Shown here one piece after another: positions 38,153-50,135 of a stretch of DNA of 64,000 nt. Below the pieces are notes generated by a model. It was not told where the DNA came from, made no database searches, and saw only the letters and a program-made list of their open reading frames with translations. The translations under genes were made by a program, and so were the position numbers. The DNA comes from Dasypus novemcinctus (taxonomy: Eukaryota; Chordata; Mammalia; Cingulata; Dasypodidae). Position 1 is the first letter of the stretch. Every line of letters begins with the position of its first letter. Where the stretch lies: NCBI RefSeq assembly GCF_030445035.2, contig NC_080673.1, forward strand, positions 198,522,216 to 198,586,215, in the 5' to 3' direction.

Positions 38153-40159
38153 GTCCCTGCTGACAGGACATAAATCTCTCTGGCTATTCTGTTATGGTTG
38201 AGGGAAGACTGGTCCAGCACCCTGATTGGAACTGGATGAAATCCCTGCATAACTAATAAGGCAATGATACTGTAAGAAATAAACTTAATTAGAATTTTGA
38301 AGATATATGGTCCTATTAAAAGGATAAAGAAGATGCTGAAATCACATTTTTGCTTAATTTTTTCCCTTACCTTATCTTATGTCCCTTATTGTCATACCCT
38401 ATTTCTTCTGCCTGTAAGCCCATTCTCAGTAAATAACTTGCCCAAGAATATAAGAATTCTCATTTCTATCTTTGTTTCTAGGGCTTCCAACCTAAGAGAG
38501 TGACATTGCATAAATATCTTATTCTCTTAGTATTTTTGTATGACTAATGCCACCAAACCACAGGGATATTATAATTCTTACAATTAAGTTAGACACAGTA
38601 GGGGATGAGTCTATTTCATTGACTGGGACATAATAAGTGCTAAATATAATAATATATAAAATTGTTACCAAGTAGTAGACTCTTTTTGGCTTATCATGCT
38701 ATCTAAATAGTATTAATTCATCATATCAAACAAAGTTCACCTTCACAAAATATTTCTGGTTCCCATAGGTGGTATTCATGCATTTTCTCCATCTTACTTA
38801 TGTTATAGGACATTGTATCTATTGCGATAAGTATTTCACTTTGAGCTAGTACATGGTACTAGGATTCTTCAGGAAAAGAAGAACTGACAAGACCTATTTT
38901 GAGATTCAATATAGAAACTGACCCACCTGATGACCATGAGGATTAGCAAGTCCAAATTCTATAGAGCAGGCTGCAAGTTGAGAACTCCAGTGACAGTTTT
39001 GATGACTGGGAGAAGTTGGTTGGCTGAAGGAGAGATGGAAATTCTTTTTCCTGGCTGCTGATATTATCAGTTCTCCCGTAAAGGCCTTCAAATGTTCAGA
39101 TGTGATTCCTCTCATTGCTGATGGCAATCTCCTTTGCTTACTCTAGATGCAATCAACCATAGATACAATCAACTGACTAATAATTTAAATTTATGAAATA
39201 CTCTCCCAGTAACAATCAGGTCAGTGCTTGCTTAACCAAACAACTGAACACCATAACCTAGCCAAGTTGACATATAAACTTAACCAAGGTCTCTTCGAAG
39301 CTCTTGAGTGCAACCCCCTGTCCCCAGCTCAGTGCCAGTGGATGGAAGACCCAAGTTTGTGGTTTAATGGTGACTCTAATTCACTTGTCCATCTGATGCA
39401 AAAACCCCTTCCACCATATCCCTTATGACCTGGATGATCTCCTGGGAGCACCTTCTCTGATTCAGGCACTGATAGGCATTTCACAATATGTTGTTTGATT
39501 TAATCCCCACAAACTCTATGAAAGAATCAAGCCAAACTCCATGATTTTGCTTACCATGTTATACGCAGCAAATAGTGCAATGCTGAAATAGGCATTACAA
39601 TTAGTTATTAACCAAATGAATCATGCAAATGCTTGAGCCCTTTAGACTATGTCATACTTTACAGCTTCTTCTGGAATATTTCACTAATGGAGAACTCACT
39701 ACCCTCCAAGGTAGCCCATTATATCTCGAAACTGACATTTGAAATTCATACTTCTTGTGCCTCAAACTATATTCCGCTAGAGTTCCCCATGGATCAGAGG
39801 TCTAATACATGGTATCATGATAAGCAATCAAATTCCACTTTCTCAAGTTGGCATACTGAGAAGAACACTGGTCTTGGATTCTAAAGACATAGAGTTTTGG
39901 CTCAGCCTTGTTCATAGCTATGTAGTTATAGACTTCTGGTACCTTTCTGCAAAACAAAATAACAATGCCTTCTTCACAGAGATTGTAGGAGTACCATATA
40001 GAAAATGGAAAAAAGTAAATATAAGAGAGCATAATTCCATAAACACTCTTCTAATATTGAAAAGAAACTTCTTCTGATTTCTAGTCAGCTCTAGTCAGCT
40101 TGTATAGTCCCCTATCATGGGTAAAGGAATAACAGCAGATGTTGTTAGAGTGTTGGAGC
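38153..40159. other. Intergenic, nothing recognised
   Basis: AT-rich sequence without a recognisable gene or full-length repeat. Confidence 0.45.
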
Positions 40160-40750
40160 TAATTGTATATGGTATCATTTAATCTTCCCACTAATTCTAT
40201 GAAACAGATCCTACAATTAACCTCGTTTTATGATTGGGAAAACCAAGGCACAGATATCTTAAGTCATTTGTCCAAAGTCACCTGGCTAAATAAAAGGTAA
40301 AGCCACGGGAAATGGACTTTGGCCCAGTGGTTAGGGCGTCTGTCTACCACATGGGAGGTCCGCGGTTCAAGCCCCGGGCCTCCTTGACCCGTGTGGAGCT
40401 GGCCCATGCGCAGTGCTGATGCGCGCAAGGAGTGCTGTGCTACACAGGGGTGTCCCCCGCGTAGGGGAGCCCCACGCGCAAGGAGTGCACCCATAAGGAG
40501 AGCCGCCCAGCGCGAAGGAGGGAGCAGCCTGCCCAGGAATGGCGCCGCCCACACTTCCCGTGCCGCTGACGACAACAGAAGCGGACAAAGAAACAAGACG
40601 CAGCAAAAAGACACAGAAAACAGACAACCGGGGGAGGGGATGGGAATTAAATAAATAAAAGTAAATCTTTAAAAAAAAAAAAAAAGGTAAAGCCAAATTT
40701 GTTCCCTGGGCAGTCTGTCTTCAGAACGAGCATTTTTAACACCTGGCTAC
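40160..40750 (-). mobile_element. MIR split by DAS-SINE copy 3
   Basis: 40160-40305 (taatcttcccactaattcta tg ... tcatttgtccaaagtcacct gg) and 40682-40750 (ccctgggcagtctgtcttca) form one reversed MIR. Confidence 0.75.
40306..40681 (+). mobile_element. DAS-SINE copy 3 (full length, plus)
   Basis: Flanked by the perfect 14-bp duplication aaaaggtaaagcca at 40292-40305 and 40682-40695. It begins with a tRNA-like head (A box TGGCCCAGTGG, B box GGTTCAAGCCC) and ends in a pure A-run. The insertion splits an older minus-strand MIR. It keeps many CpGs, so it is young. Confidence 0.95.
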
Positions 40751-40836
40751 ACTGTGTTTCAACATAAGGAAAACCCTTTCTCCAAAATAACTTCCCCTGG
40801 AAAGAACTAGAGTGTGACGATAGCAAAAATGAGACC

Positions 40837-40910
40837 AGGAACTTAAGGTAAACATCAGCTTACTGCAATGGGCAGGAACTTAAGGTAAACATCAGCTTAC
40901 TGCAATGGGC
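40837..40910. repeat. Perfect 37-bp tandem duplication
   Basis: 40837-40873 and 40874-40910 are identical (unit starts aggaacttaaggtaaac and ends caatgggc). A truncated third start, aggaattta, follows. Confidence 0.98.
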
Positions 40911-41477
40911 AGGAATTTATGTGGATCCCCAAGATCCCTACCCACTGGTATAAGGGTCTCTACAATCCCCTCCCCTGGAATGTGGGTAGAACTTCTAAAT
41001 AAGATGGGATAGCCACTCTTGATTAAGTAAAGTGAAGGTGATGGGATAGTTGTCCTGGGACTCCCTTATGTTATATAAGTCTCTGACTTAGAAGACTGGA
41101 GAGAGACTCACCTAATGGATTTGAAGAAGTGAGTGCTGTGATTCGGAATTCCTCTAAGAGAACCTGTGACAAAGACTGTGGTGTCTGTGATAGCTGAGGG
41201 CAGACCCTCAGACAGCATCTAGCAAGAACTTGGCGATTTAGGCTACAGCACTAAACTTTTCCAACAACCACGTTGAGCTTGGGAGAGGTCCTTGATACCC
41301 AGATGAGAAAACAGTGTGGTTGATTCCTTGTTTGCAGCCTGACGAGACTGAAGCACATGACCCAGGTAAAGAAATATCTGGATCCTGTGCTCCCTGGAAA
41401 CTGAAAAATTGTGTATGTGTTGGTTTAAGCCACTAAAGTTGTGGTAATTTGTTACACAGAAACATAAAATGAATACA
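40905..41477 (+). mobile_element. Ancient MaLR/ERVL-like LTR
   Basis: Contains tggatccccaagatccctac near the start and ggtttaagccactaaagttg ... ggtaatttgttacacag at the end, typical of old MaLR/ERVL LTRs. The left edge is uncertain and overlaps a tandem duplication at 40837-40910. Confidence 0.6.
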
Positions 41478-41509
41478 AAGGCTTATGACTGTTTTCATCT
41501 TAGCCTAGA

Positions 41510-41720
41510 TTTCCTTTTCTACAGCTTCTTTTGAAAAATAAACAAAAGCCAAGGCTTTTTGTTACCCCAGGAATACATATCCTTTGTAAAGTAACCAGAG
41601 CCCTCAAGTTTACAAAAAGAAAAATAATCTCATTACTCAGAGATAATATTGTCAACGTTTTGGATAGCATCCTTCTAGATTTTTTCTATACATAAATGAG
41701 TGTGAGAGGAGTGGTATATT
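41510..41720 (-). mobile_element. Old L1-like relic
   Basis: aataatctcattactcagag ataatattgtcaacgttttg ... ccttctagattttttctata resembles a common old mammalian interspersed repeat, probably L1-derived. Orientation and family are uncertain. Confidence 0.35.
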
Positions 41721-42154
41721 AAAAAAAAAAAAGAAGCACATATTTTTGATGACTCGTCCAGTAATCTGAGGGAAAAACAAACAATCACAGTGTTATCAGT
41801 GAGGAAAATTGAAAGGGATCTTAGAAGTTATTTAGGTCAATCTGCTTGTTTTATGGAAGAGAAGAACAAGGGGCCGAGAGGGAATAGGCCATTGTTCAAG
41901 CTCTCAGAACTAATCAGAAGCAGGATCCTACCAGAGCCGAGAGACTTGTCCTGATACCTGCTACACTGGATATTTGTGTCTAATCATTTGCCTAACTCCC
42001 TACCAGACAGTTTGCTGCCCCAGTGAAGGCCCGTACTCACTATGGAAAGCAGTGGCTCCCACAGGTCTTTGCACACAGCAGAGAATCATAAAATATCTCA
42101 TTTAGTAGTGTTTCTGGTATAGCAGGGGGTAAGAAAGCAGAGGGAAGTAGACAG

Positions 42155-42505
42155 AGTGTTCCAGTTTTATGTGATGGTACAACAGACCATCTTTCCAAGA
42201 TACAGTGGCTTAAAATAAGACTTTATTATTTCTCAAAGTTCTGTGGTTGAGCTGGGTTCAGCTGGACAGGACTCAGTTGAGACCTCACCTGATTGTAGAT
42301 AGATGGCAGCTGGGGTTGGCCTCTTCTGAAAGTTCTAGCAGGCTCCATGTCTTTCATTCATCATACGTTTGGAGCCTCAGGTGGGATGATACAAATCCTG
42401 GGGGTTGGCTGATAATTGTTGTCTCTCTCTTTATGAGGCCTCTCCATGGGGCCAACTTGGACATAGTGGATTTAAGTCACTGATTGGACTTCTTAATGTG
42501 GTAAC
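42155..42505 (-). mobile_element. Ancient LTR-like relic (minus)
   Basis: The string gtggcttaaaataagacttt ... agttctgtggttgagctggg ... tggggttggcctcttctgaa resembles the reversed 3' half of old MaLR-type LTRs. Subfamily and edges are uncertain. Confidence 0.45.
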
Positions 42506-43693
42506 TGACTGTCCCCAGAGCAGGTGTTCCAAGAAACAGAATGCAGAAGCTGAAGGTATTACACAGAGAAACAACTACCACATTTTATTCTTTCAACAGG
42601 GTCAGCCCAGATTGAGTGTGAGAGGGGACCCCACAAGGGCCTGAATAATGGGAGGCGTGGCTTACAATGCAGAAAAGGGCACTGGGGACAAAATCTAGCA
42701 TAACTGGTTGTTTCTCTAAAATGGACAAAACAACTGCTTAATGGATCTTTGATCACACTTAAAAGGGTTATTAACATATAACTGTAAGTTTTCATGAACT
42801 TTAGAGTCCATTACACAGTTGGAAGGTATCATTATTATAAGTCCTTGGGCCTTCTATGTTATTTAAACTGTTCTGATCCAAGGCATTAGACTACTTTCAG
42901 CCCAATCTATTGCTCTGATATGATGGTGATTAAGTGATTTTTCATAAGTGGTTCATTCCATAGGTTGAATGCAGGCATCACCACATTTCCTTATAGTCCA
43001 ACCAAGTAAAAAGAGAAAAGCAAAGCAAATTGTGGGGTCAAAATGGAAACCTCTGTCTCATAGATAGGTACAAACCTTGGTAGATCTACCAGACCTCTTA
43101 GTTTGCCAAATCGGAAAGAATGTTACTGAGACAGTTACTACTGGATATTGAAATCTGCAAACATTTAAAAGGAAATGTATGGCCCACTTTATATCTACTT
43201 TCTTTAATTTGGAAGTTCTATCTTTAGTAGCCATTTACATTTTCCATGCAATTTAAAACTGTACCTAGTTTTGATTTGCACTTCAAGTACCCAATTCAAC
43301 TGTGATTTATATATTTTTTCTCTATCCATTTTTACCCAAGTAAGAATGAGGTTTTAAATCCTGACATTAACATTTAAAATTTACATTGTAATGAACATAT
43401 TTGATTCACCATTTCAGAGGGTCAATTTGCTCATATGTTAAGCAGGAATATGATTGTATTCAGGAATTGTTGTGAGTCAGAAAGGATATGTGCAGAGGCA
43501 GGTACAAGATAGACATTCAGAAATGTATATTCCTTACTCCCTTTAGGCTCTTATCATTCTTCACTCCCCACCTCCATCCCAGTTAGGAAGCTGGAGGAAT
43601 TGACTGTTGACTATGCAAAGGTCCTCAACTATCACAGCATCTCTGTGAATGTCAAGGTCAATACATGCAATATCAATTAAGTTGTGCTGAGCC
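42506..43693. other. Intergenic, nothing recognised
   Basis: A possible MIR scrap near 43420-43520 (ttgtgagtcagaaaggatatg). Otherwise unassigned. Confidence 0.4.
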
Positions 43694-44102
43694 TGTGTAA
43701 TGGATTGCATTGTGTTCCCCAAAAGGGTATCTTCAAGTCTTAACCTCCAGTTCCTGAATGGAAATAGGATCTCTGAAGATGCAATTGGTTAAGATGGGGC
43801 CAAACTGGCTTAGGTTTGGCCCTAATTCAAGAGGTTTGGCGTCCTTATGAGGAGAAGCAATTAGGGAACAGTCAGAAGGAGATGGACAGAAAGGAAACAG
43901 TTGTATGAAAGAGGAATAGCTTGACACAACGTGGATTGCGGCAAGCCACCTCCAGAGCCCTGCAGGCTTCCAAGGAAGCACGGTGGCCCTGCCGGCACCT
44001 TGATTTCAGACTTATAACCCCAACTGAGAGACAATAAACTGCTGTTGTTTTAAGGCATACAGTTTACAGTACGTGGTTTTAGCAGTCCTATAATCTAAGA
44101 CA
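43694..44102 (+). mobile_element. MLT1-like MaLR LTR
   Basis: Reads attgcattgtgttccccaaa ... tccagttcctgaatggaaat ... caccttgatttcagacttat ... gagacaataaactgctgttg, which follows the MLT1-type LTR in order. It ends near aatctaagaca. No clear target duplication. Confidence 0.75.
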
Positions 44103-45443
44103 GCTTATAAACATGAACCTTCACATAAATTTAAGTCCTGGACAAACAGTTTTTGATCTGGGTATAAAGTCCTTTGGGTTTACCTGAAATCAGCAAATAA
44201 TGAAGAAAACTGATTGAAAGGTGTTCTTATTTTCTTCTGTATACACACACAGACACAGATTAGAGATCATTTAAAATTTGGAAATTTACCTATTATTGTA
44301 TGAAGACTGCTATTTCCAAGGACAAAAAATGACTAATTTTCAATTAGCTTCCACTTTCTCTCATTCTTACCAAAAGTTACTCTTTCATAATTCAGTTTCT
44401 CCTCTCTCCCAATGTATGAAGTCCTACTTTTTTTTTTTTCTTTTTGGTGATGAGTTTGAAAAGGAAACTTAAAGAGTTAGCTTTAAAGTTAAGTTCAAGA
44501 GATTTTAGTCATGTCCCTCTGTTTATTAAAATCCAATCTTGAAGGTTCTATATGAATTTTGTATTTAATTGCAAACATGTTGATTATGTTCTTGCTTCAT
44601 TTGTAGGCTATGCAGAAGATTTCCATAAAAGTTCAAGAGAATTTTTAACGTTATGCAGCATGACATGACAGTTCCAGTTTCTAATTGCTGCATTATTTTT
44701 CAATCTATAGATGAGCAATAAGGATACCTAATGGGAAGCAGACCTAATTATATCCACTTTACATATGATTTAGCTTCAAGTCAAATAGTTCCTTTACAGT
44801 GATAATTTAGGCATGGAAGATTCAATTTCTCCCACCCTGAGAATAACATTATTGTCTGTCTATAAATCATGTTCCTATTCTATCTGAGAAATGGTCAACA
44901 TCACAATCTCAGCAGAAACACATGATCAGTCAGATTTTTCTAGAGTGAAATTTAACCCATGGTCCTATCAGTTCTGTTTGGCAAAAAGTCCAGATCATGC
45001 ATCATGAGTATACTTGATGATATATTTTGCAATAAATGCTAAAAAGATAAATTCCTTTAGCAAAAGCAGATGATATGCTTTAATCTCCACTAAGAGTAAC
45101 TCAAAGAATAAACCAATCAAAGGTATATACTTTAAAACATTTTTGGTTTTTTATATGCATAATGCCTGCAGGCTTACTGATTGAGCCATATACCAACTTC
45201 CTGCTAGGTACCAAATGAAAAATAGTTATATAACTGTAAATAAGACTCGCTCTCTATATTTAACTTTAGCCATAGAGTTAATCATACAAATAAGCATACC
45301 ATATTTAGGGAGAATTTGACCCCTTAGAATTTATTTTGATTCCAGCAATTATTGAGTAATTTTAAAAGAAGTTCTGCCCAGGTGGGCATTTACCCTGATA
45401 GAGGCCTGTGAGCAACCAGAGTATCCACCTTGTATGGACTTTC
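44103..45443. other. Intergenic, nothing recognised
   Basis: AT-rich with a T-run near 44430. No coding or repeat call. Confidence 0.45.
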
Positions 45444-45448
45444 CACCT

Positions 45449-46025
45449 TATATTAGTTAACCAAAGGTAAGCTGATGCAAAATATCAGAAATCTCTTGGC
45501 TTTTATAAAAGGAAATTTATTTGGGGTAGAAGCCTACAGTTACCAGGCCATAGGCATAAGTTACTTCCCTCACCAAAGTCTGTTTCCACGTGTTGGAGCA
45601 AGATGGCTGCCAACATCTACAAGGGTTCAGGCACCGTTTCCTTTTAATGCTGCATGCTCCCAGCTTCTTCCAATGTCAGCTGTAGGCTGGGATAAGTCTA
45701 GTCTCTCTCCTGGGTCTCATTTCTCTCTGGGCTCAGCTGTTCTGCTCTTTCCACCTGGTCAACTGTAGACTATCAGTGAATGGCTCTGTCTCTTCCTGGG
45801 GCCTGTGCTGTGTCTATGGAACTGTGTCTTTCTTCTGCATATTATGTCCTGGGCTCTAGCTCCAAACTCCAAACTCTGTACTCTACCATATCTTTTTTCT
45901 ACGAGTCCCCACAATGGCCCAATCAAAGCCTAACCATAATTTGATCACACCCAAAGGAACAGACCAGTTTACAAACATAATTAGTATTTCTTTTTGGAAT
46001 TCATCAATAATATAAAACTGCTATA
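45449..46025 (-). mobile_element. Solo LTR, family 2 (577 bp, minus)
   Basis: Flanked by cacct at 45444-45448 and 46026-46030. It begins tatattag and ends ctgctata, the reverse complement of the termini of the 56492-57131 copy. The central part (e.g. gttggagcaagatggctgcc against the antisense of 56975-57000) aligns as well. Confidence 0.8.
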
Positions 46026-46070
46026 CACCTACAAGTGGAATTCTCTCAACAAAAAATTTCATCAGTGGTT

Positions 46071-46508
46071 TGTAATAGTTTCCTATTGCGATAACAAATC
46101 AATATAAACTTAGTGGTTTAAGACAACAAAAATTTATTATTATAAATTATTTTACAGGTCCAGAAGTCAAAAATCTAAAATCAGTCTTAATGAGCTAAAA
46201 TTAAGGTGCCAGCTGAGTTGCGTTTCTTCTGAAGAGGTTATGGGAGAATTCATTTCCTGGCCTTTCCCAGTTTCTAGCACTGTCCTCATTCTGTGGCTTT
46301 TCTTCTGACTCTGGTCATTACTTCCCTCTTATAAGAACACTCATGATTACACTGGGCTCACTAGTTAATCCAGGATAATCTCTGCATCTTGAGATCCTTA
46401 ACTTCATCACATCTGCAAGGTCCCCTTTTCCTTGGAAGGTAGTACAGCCACAGTTTTCAGAGGTTAGGACATGGACCTCTCTTGTGAACCATAAGTCAGC
46501 CCATCACA
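46071..46508 (-). mobile_element. Ancient MaLR/ERVL-like LTR (minus)
   Basis: Opens tgtaatagtttcctattgcg ... cttagtggtttaagacaaca and later has taatccaggataatctctgc and cttcatcacatctgcaaggt, a known order of reversed old LTR sequence. It closes with cagcccatcaca. It lies directly after the family 2 LTR at 45449-46025. Confidence 0.6.
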
Positions 46509-46871
46509 GGGCTATAGGAGAGGGACCAGATGTGCTTCAAGCTGCAGACTTGAAGGTCCCAGAAGAGGTGGAGGGTTAGACATTAGATAAAAGGAGGACC
46601 AATGAACTCCCATTAAGGAAGCACCTTGGCCACACCAAGGGGCCTTTGGAGAGATGGAATTTATGGTTTTAACTTATAACTTGAATGACTCAGAGTTCTT
46701 CTAGGCCAAGGCTCTTGGTGACTCCCCACACCTAGGGCTGGTTGAGAGATGGTCATTAAGTCAGGCTTGTCTTCACCAAGGTTCTTTCTTCTCCAGACCA
46801 CCTTTCTCTTTTCACGTTTTGAATCTGAAGTGTCCAAGGCTTGAGGACACACTAGTGGATGACAGAACTGA

Positions 46872-47140
46872 GGCAGGCAGTGTTATGTAATGGTTGAATG
46901 TACAGCCCCAGAGTCAGGCTGCTGGTTCAAATCTCCATCTCACTTCTCTCTATTTGTGTGATGGTGGGCAAGTTATGAAATTCCCAGTGCCTCATGCCAT
47001 TAACTATGAAATGGTGATGATAATGGCATCTCCTTACCAGGTTAGGTGAGAGTTGAATAATCTAACATATGGAAAACTCTAAAAAGTATGCTTGCATGAT
47101 CATGTGATTAATAAATATTCACTATGATTGCTACTTGAAT
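46872..47140 (+). mobile_element. MIR, complete
   Basis: gtaatggttgaatgtacagc cccagagtcaggctgctggt tcaaatc ... gtgggcaagttatgaaattc ... ttaataaatattcactatg. Confidence 0.9.
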
Positions 47141-47284
47141 TTAATTTACATCTCTACTCAAATATCACCCCCCCATCAATGGCTTCTTCTCCTATCACCC
47201 TATAACTTCCTATAACTTTCTATTTTCTTATACTAGTTTATTTTTTTCCATTAAAATGATCATTACCAGATATTTTGTTATACA

Positions 47285-47700
47285 CAGTAAATTCTCATTA
47301 TTTGTGGTAGATATAGTCTACAAAGTTGCTATGAATACCAAATTAGCAAATACTGAATGATTGTCCCTAGGGGAAATACAGGATTACATTCCTGTGAGCC
47401 TCTGGTCACAGCATTTTCTTCAACTCATCAATAAATAACCTTGTTTTACATGTATTTCTATTTAAAGATACATTGAATATATTTTGTCAGTTCATTAACA
47501 CTGAACCCACAGCCAACAGCACTGTAACGCATGCCTGAATGGAGTGTATCAAACACACATATTTTCTCTGTAAGGCATGTAACAGCCTTCCTGTGCTTAC
47601 TAACACTACACAGCACTTCTACACTGAGCCTAGGACCATTTTAAACAGCAAATCCCCCAATAAAGGCACAAAAATGTGAAAAACGTGGCACTAAAGATAA
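47285..47700 (+). mobile_element. Old DNA-transposon-like repeat (possibly Tigger class)
   Basis: Begins cagtaaattctcattatttg and continues through a long AT-rich stretch to cgtggcactaaagataatgc, an order I associate with a widespread mammalian nonautonomous DNA transposon. The class assignment is uncertain. Confidence 0.4.
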
Positions 47701-47704
47701 TGCA

Positions 47705-48130
47705 AAAAGAGTCAGATTCTAGAAGAATCTGGGGTGGGGACAGGGAATGGGAAGATAAGGCTTAAAAATGTACAGGGTCCTATTTGGAATGATGGAAATG
47801 CTTTGGTAATGGATGGTGGTGAGAGTAGCACAACACTGTGAATAATTAACAGCTTGAAATATATATCTGAATGTAATTAAAAGGGGAAATTCTACATTGT
47901 ACATACAGTAACAGAATAAAGATTTATAAGACAATTCATGGAACTACATTGCAATGAGCTCTAAGTTAAACTATGGACTATAGTTAATAGTACAATTATT
48001 AAAATGAGCTATCATCTATTGTAACAAATATTCCACACCAATGCCAGGTGTTAATATTAGGGTTGTATATGGGAATCCTGCATTTTATGCATCATTGCTC
48101 CGTGAATGCATACCTTCTTTATTAAAGGGG
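47705..48130 (+). mobile_element. L1 3'-end-like fragment
   Basis: Contains gttgtatatgggaatcctgc attttatgcatcattg, typical of a mammalian L1 3' UTR end. It shares this segment with 52690-52860. Confidence 0.6.
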
Positions 48131-48424
48131 TAAAGAGGATATAGTTTATAATATGAGAGCTGAAACAATAAAGCAGAGGATTGCCTTGTTTGACCTCAGC
48201 TGGAAACATGCATGTCAGGCGACTGGAGTTTTTGCCACCCTGCACATATCTATGAATGACCATGACAATGGGCATGGATATTGATTTTTTGAGGTTACCA
48301 ATAAATTTTAGCTAAGTAGGTAAATACCCAAATACAGAATTTGCAAGTAATTAGAATCAATTGCATTTATTTGTAGATTTAATATTATTTTTAAAAATTC
48401 CCCTCCCTTGCTTCACTTTCTATG

Positions 48425-48700
48425 TGCCAAAAGTCATTCATTCTTCACTCTAGCAATATTCATTGAGCACCTATTCTGTGCCAGGATCTATTCATGGGCC
48501 CAAAAATGTAGCAGCAAATTCAAATGGCAAAATTCTCTTCCATTGTGAAGCTTTTCTTCTGGTGTTTGTTTATTATTGACTTTCCCACTCCATGAGGGTA
48601 GGAAGTGTGGGTTTTTTTCACTCTCGAATCCTCTGAGCCTAGAATAGTGCCTGGCCCATAACAGTCTATTGAACTTGACTGAATGAATAAATGATTGACC
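48425..48700. mobile_element. Two L2 3' ends in opposite orientation
   Basis: 48425-48520 (tcattgagcacctattctgt gccagg) is minus. 48570-48700 (tccatgagggtaggaagtg, agaatagtgcctggcccata, tgaatgaataaatga) is plus. Confidence 0.7.
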
Positions 48701-49139
48701 TTTTTATATGCCACATGGAAATTGAGGCCAGGGGAGAAAGGGAGGGCAAACATTGAAGATTTTCTCTATGACAGACAGAGCTGGGTGACTGGATGCATCT
48801 CATATTTCACCCTCACAGTTCTGCCTGGTCTGGGCATAGTCCCTATTCTCAGCCACATCTAATATCATCCTCAAAGCTACACAGCTAAATGGGCACTGAG
48901 CCAGGATTCCAAGCCAGGTCTAAGCGAGGACAAGTCCCAGTGATTTTATGCCCTGCCTCTGTTCAGAACAGCACAAGTTCATAGATTAGCGAATAGAAGT
49001 GTCAAGGGACAGCAACGACCTCAGATTCTTAAGGAGTCTCTGTAATGGACATCAGCAGAAAACTCCATTTAAAATAGATCCTGGAGATTTCTAAAAATCT
49101 AGAGGTGAGGACCATGAAAATACACAACTTTTCAGTGGT

Positions 49140-49205
49140 TTACGGAAGAAAAAGAAGAAGATGGAGGAAGAAAGGAAGAAGAAGAGGAGGACAAAAAAGA
49201 GTAAT
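49140..49205. repeat. GAA-rich purine tract
   Basis: Almost pure A/G (aagaagaagatggaggaaga type). Confidence 0.9.
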
Positions 49206-49594
49206 AAAGTGGGGCATTTAACTGGTTTTTGCTCACATCAGTATTTCATCCTTGGCACCACTTGCACACTTGAAGTTGCATAAGGTCCTGGGGGATTTCT
49301 CAAGTGATTCTTGAGGATCTTACACACTCCTCAGCAGAGAGCCAAGAGCCTCCTCCCAGCTGGGAGACTCTCCATTCACTGCTGGCCCCCTGGACCCTTG
49401 CCAGAGCCCCCTGTCCCTGGCTGATAGCCAGAACCTCATACCAGCCCCATTCTCTCAGCACTGAACTAAGTACCTTTTGCAAATAGAAAGAGTGGATTTT
49501 CTGGCTCTGACTTGGGAGAGAAAATAACCCAACAATCTCTCTCTCATCTTAGCTCTTGTTTATCTGGACAATGCTGAGCTGGAGAAAGAGCTGT

Positions 49595-49700
49595 ACAAAA
49601 TTTCACTGGCTCTGTGATTTTAGACACATATCTTCATCACTCTGGGCTTCAGATTTCCTTCTCTGAAAAAATGATAGGACTGGAAAAGTTCTAAAGGTTG
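49595..49700 (+). mobile_element. MIR relic
   Basis: tctgtgattttagacacata tcttcatcactctgggcttc agatttccttctctgaaaaa atg. Confidence 0.55.
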
Positions 49701-49802
49701 TTAACTTCTCTTAGGTAAGAAAAAGAGGAAAGTTTTCCATTTTCCCAATCTTTAGTGATCAAACCTAACGATTTGGCATCGGCATAGGTCCCAAGGCCAC
49801 AC

Positions 49803-49890
49803 TTTTTCTTCCCTCCTCTCTCCTTCCTTCCCTTTTTCCTTCTTCCCTTCCCTTCCTTTTCTTGTCTCTTCTTTTAATTCCTCTTTTTAA
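49803..49890. repeat. CT-rich pyrimidine tract
   Basis: Runs of tcc, cttcc and ttccctt with few purines. Confidence 0.9.
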
Positions 49891-50135
49891 ATGTGACTAG
49901 AATTTTAAGTAACTAGCATGGTGCTGCACTGGCTGAAACGAGTATTTTAAGAATTAACAAATATTTCTGGATACAAACAACAAAAATCACTTAAAAGCTG
50001 CAAACATTTTGTCAAGTTCCTTAGAGAAGGAACGCCAAAGGCCCTTTTGGGATGGTCATCTCCTCGGTGCTGAGAGTCACTGTTTACAAGCTCATTGCTT
50101 GAGTCATCTCCACCCCAACCCCACCCTCCACACAT

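Noticed and set aside
40306..40390. tRNA gene
   Set aside because: Although A and B boxes are present, this is the tRNA-derived head of a SINE with target-site duplications, not a functional tRNA.
40264..40696. Cys-rich open frames on the minus strand
   Set aside because: They are antisense readings of DAS-SINE copy 3, as at 58189-58717.
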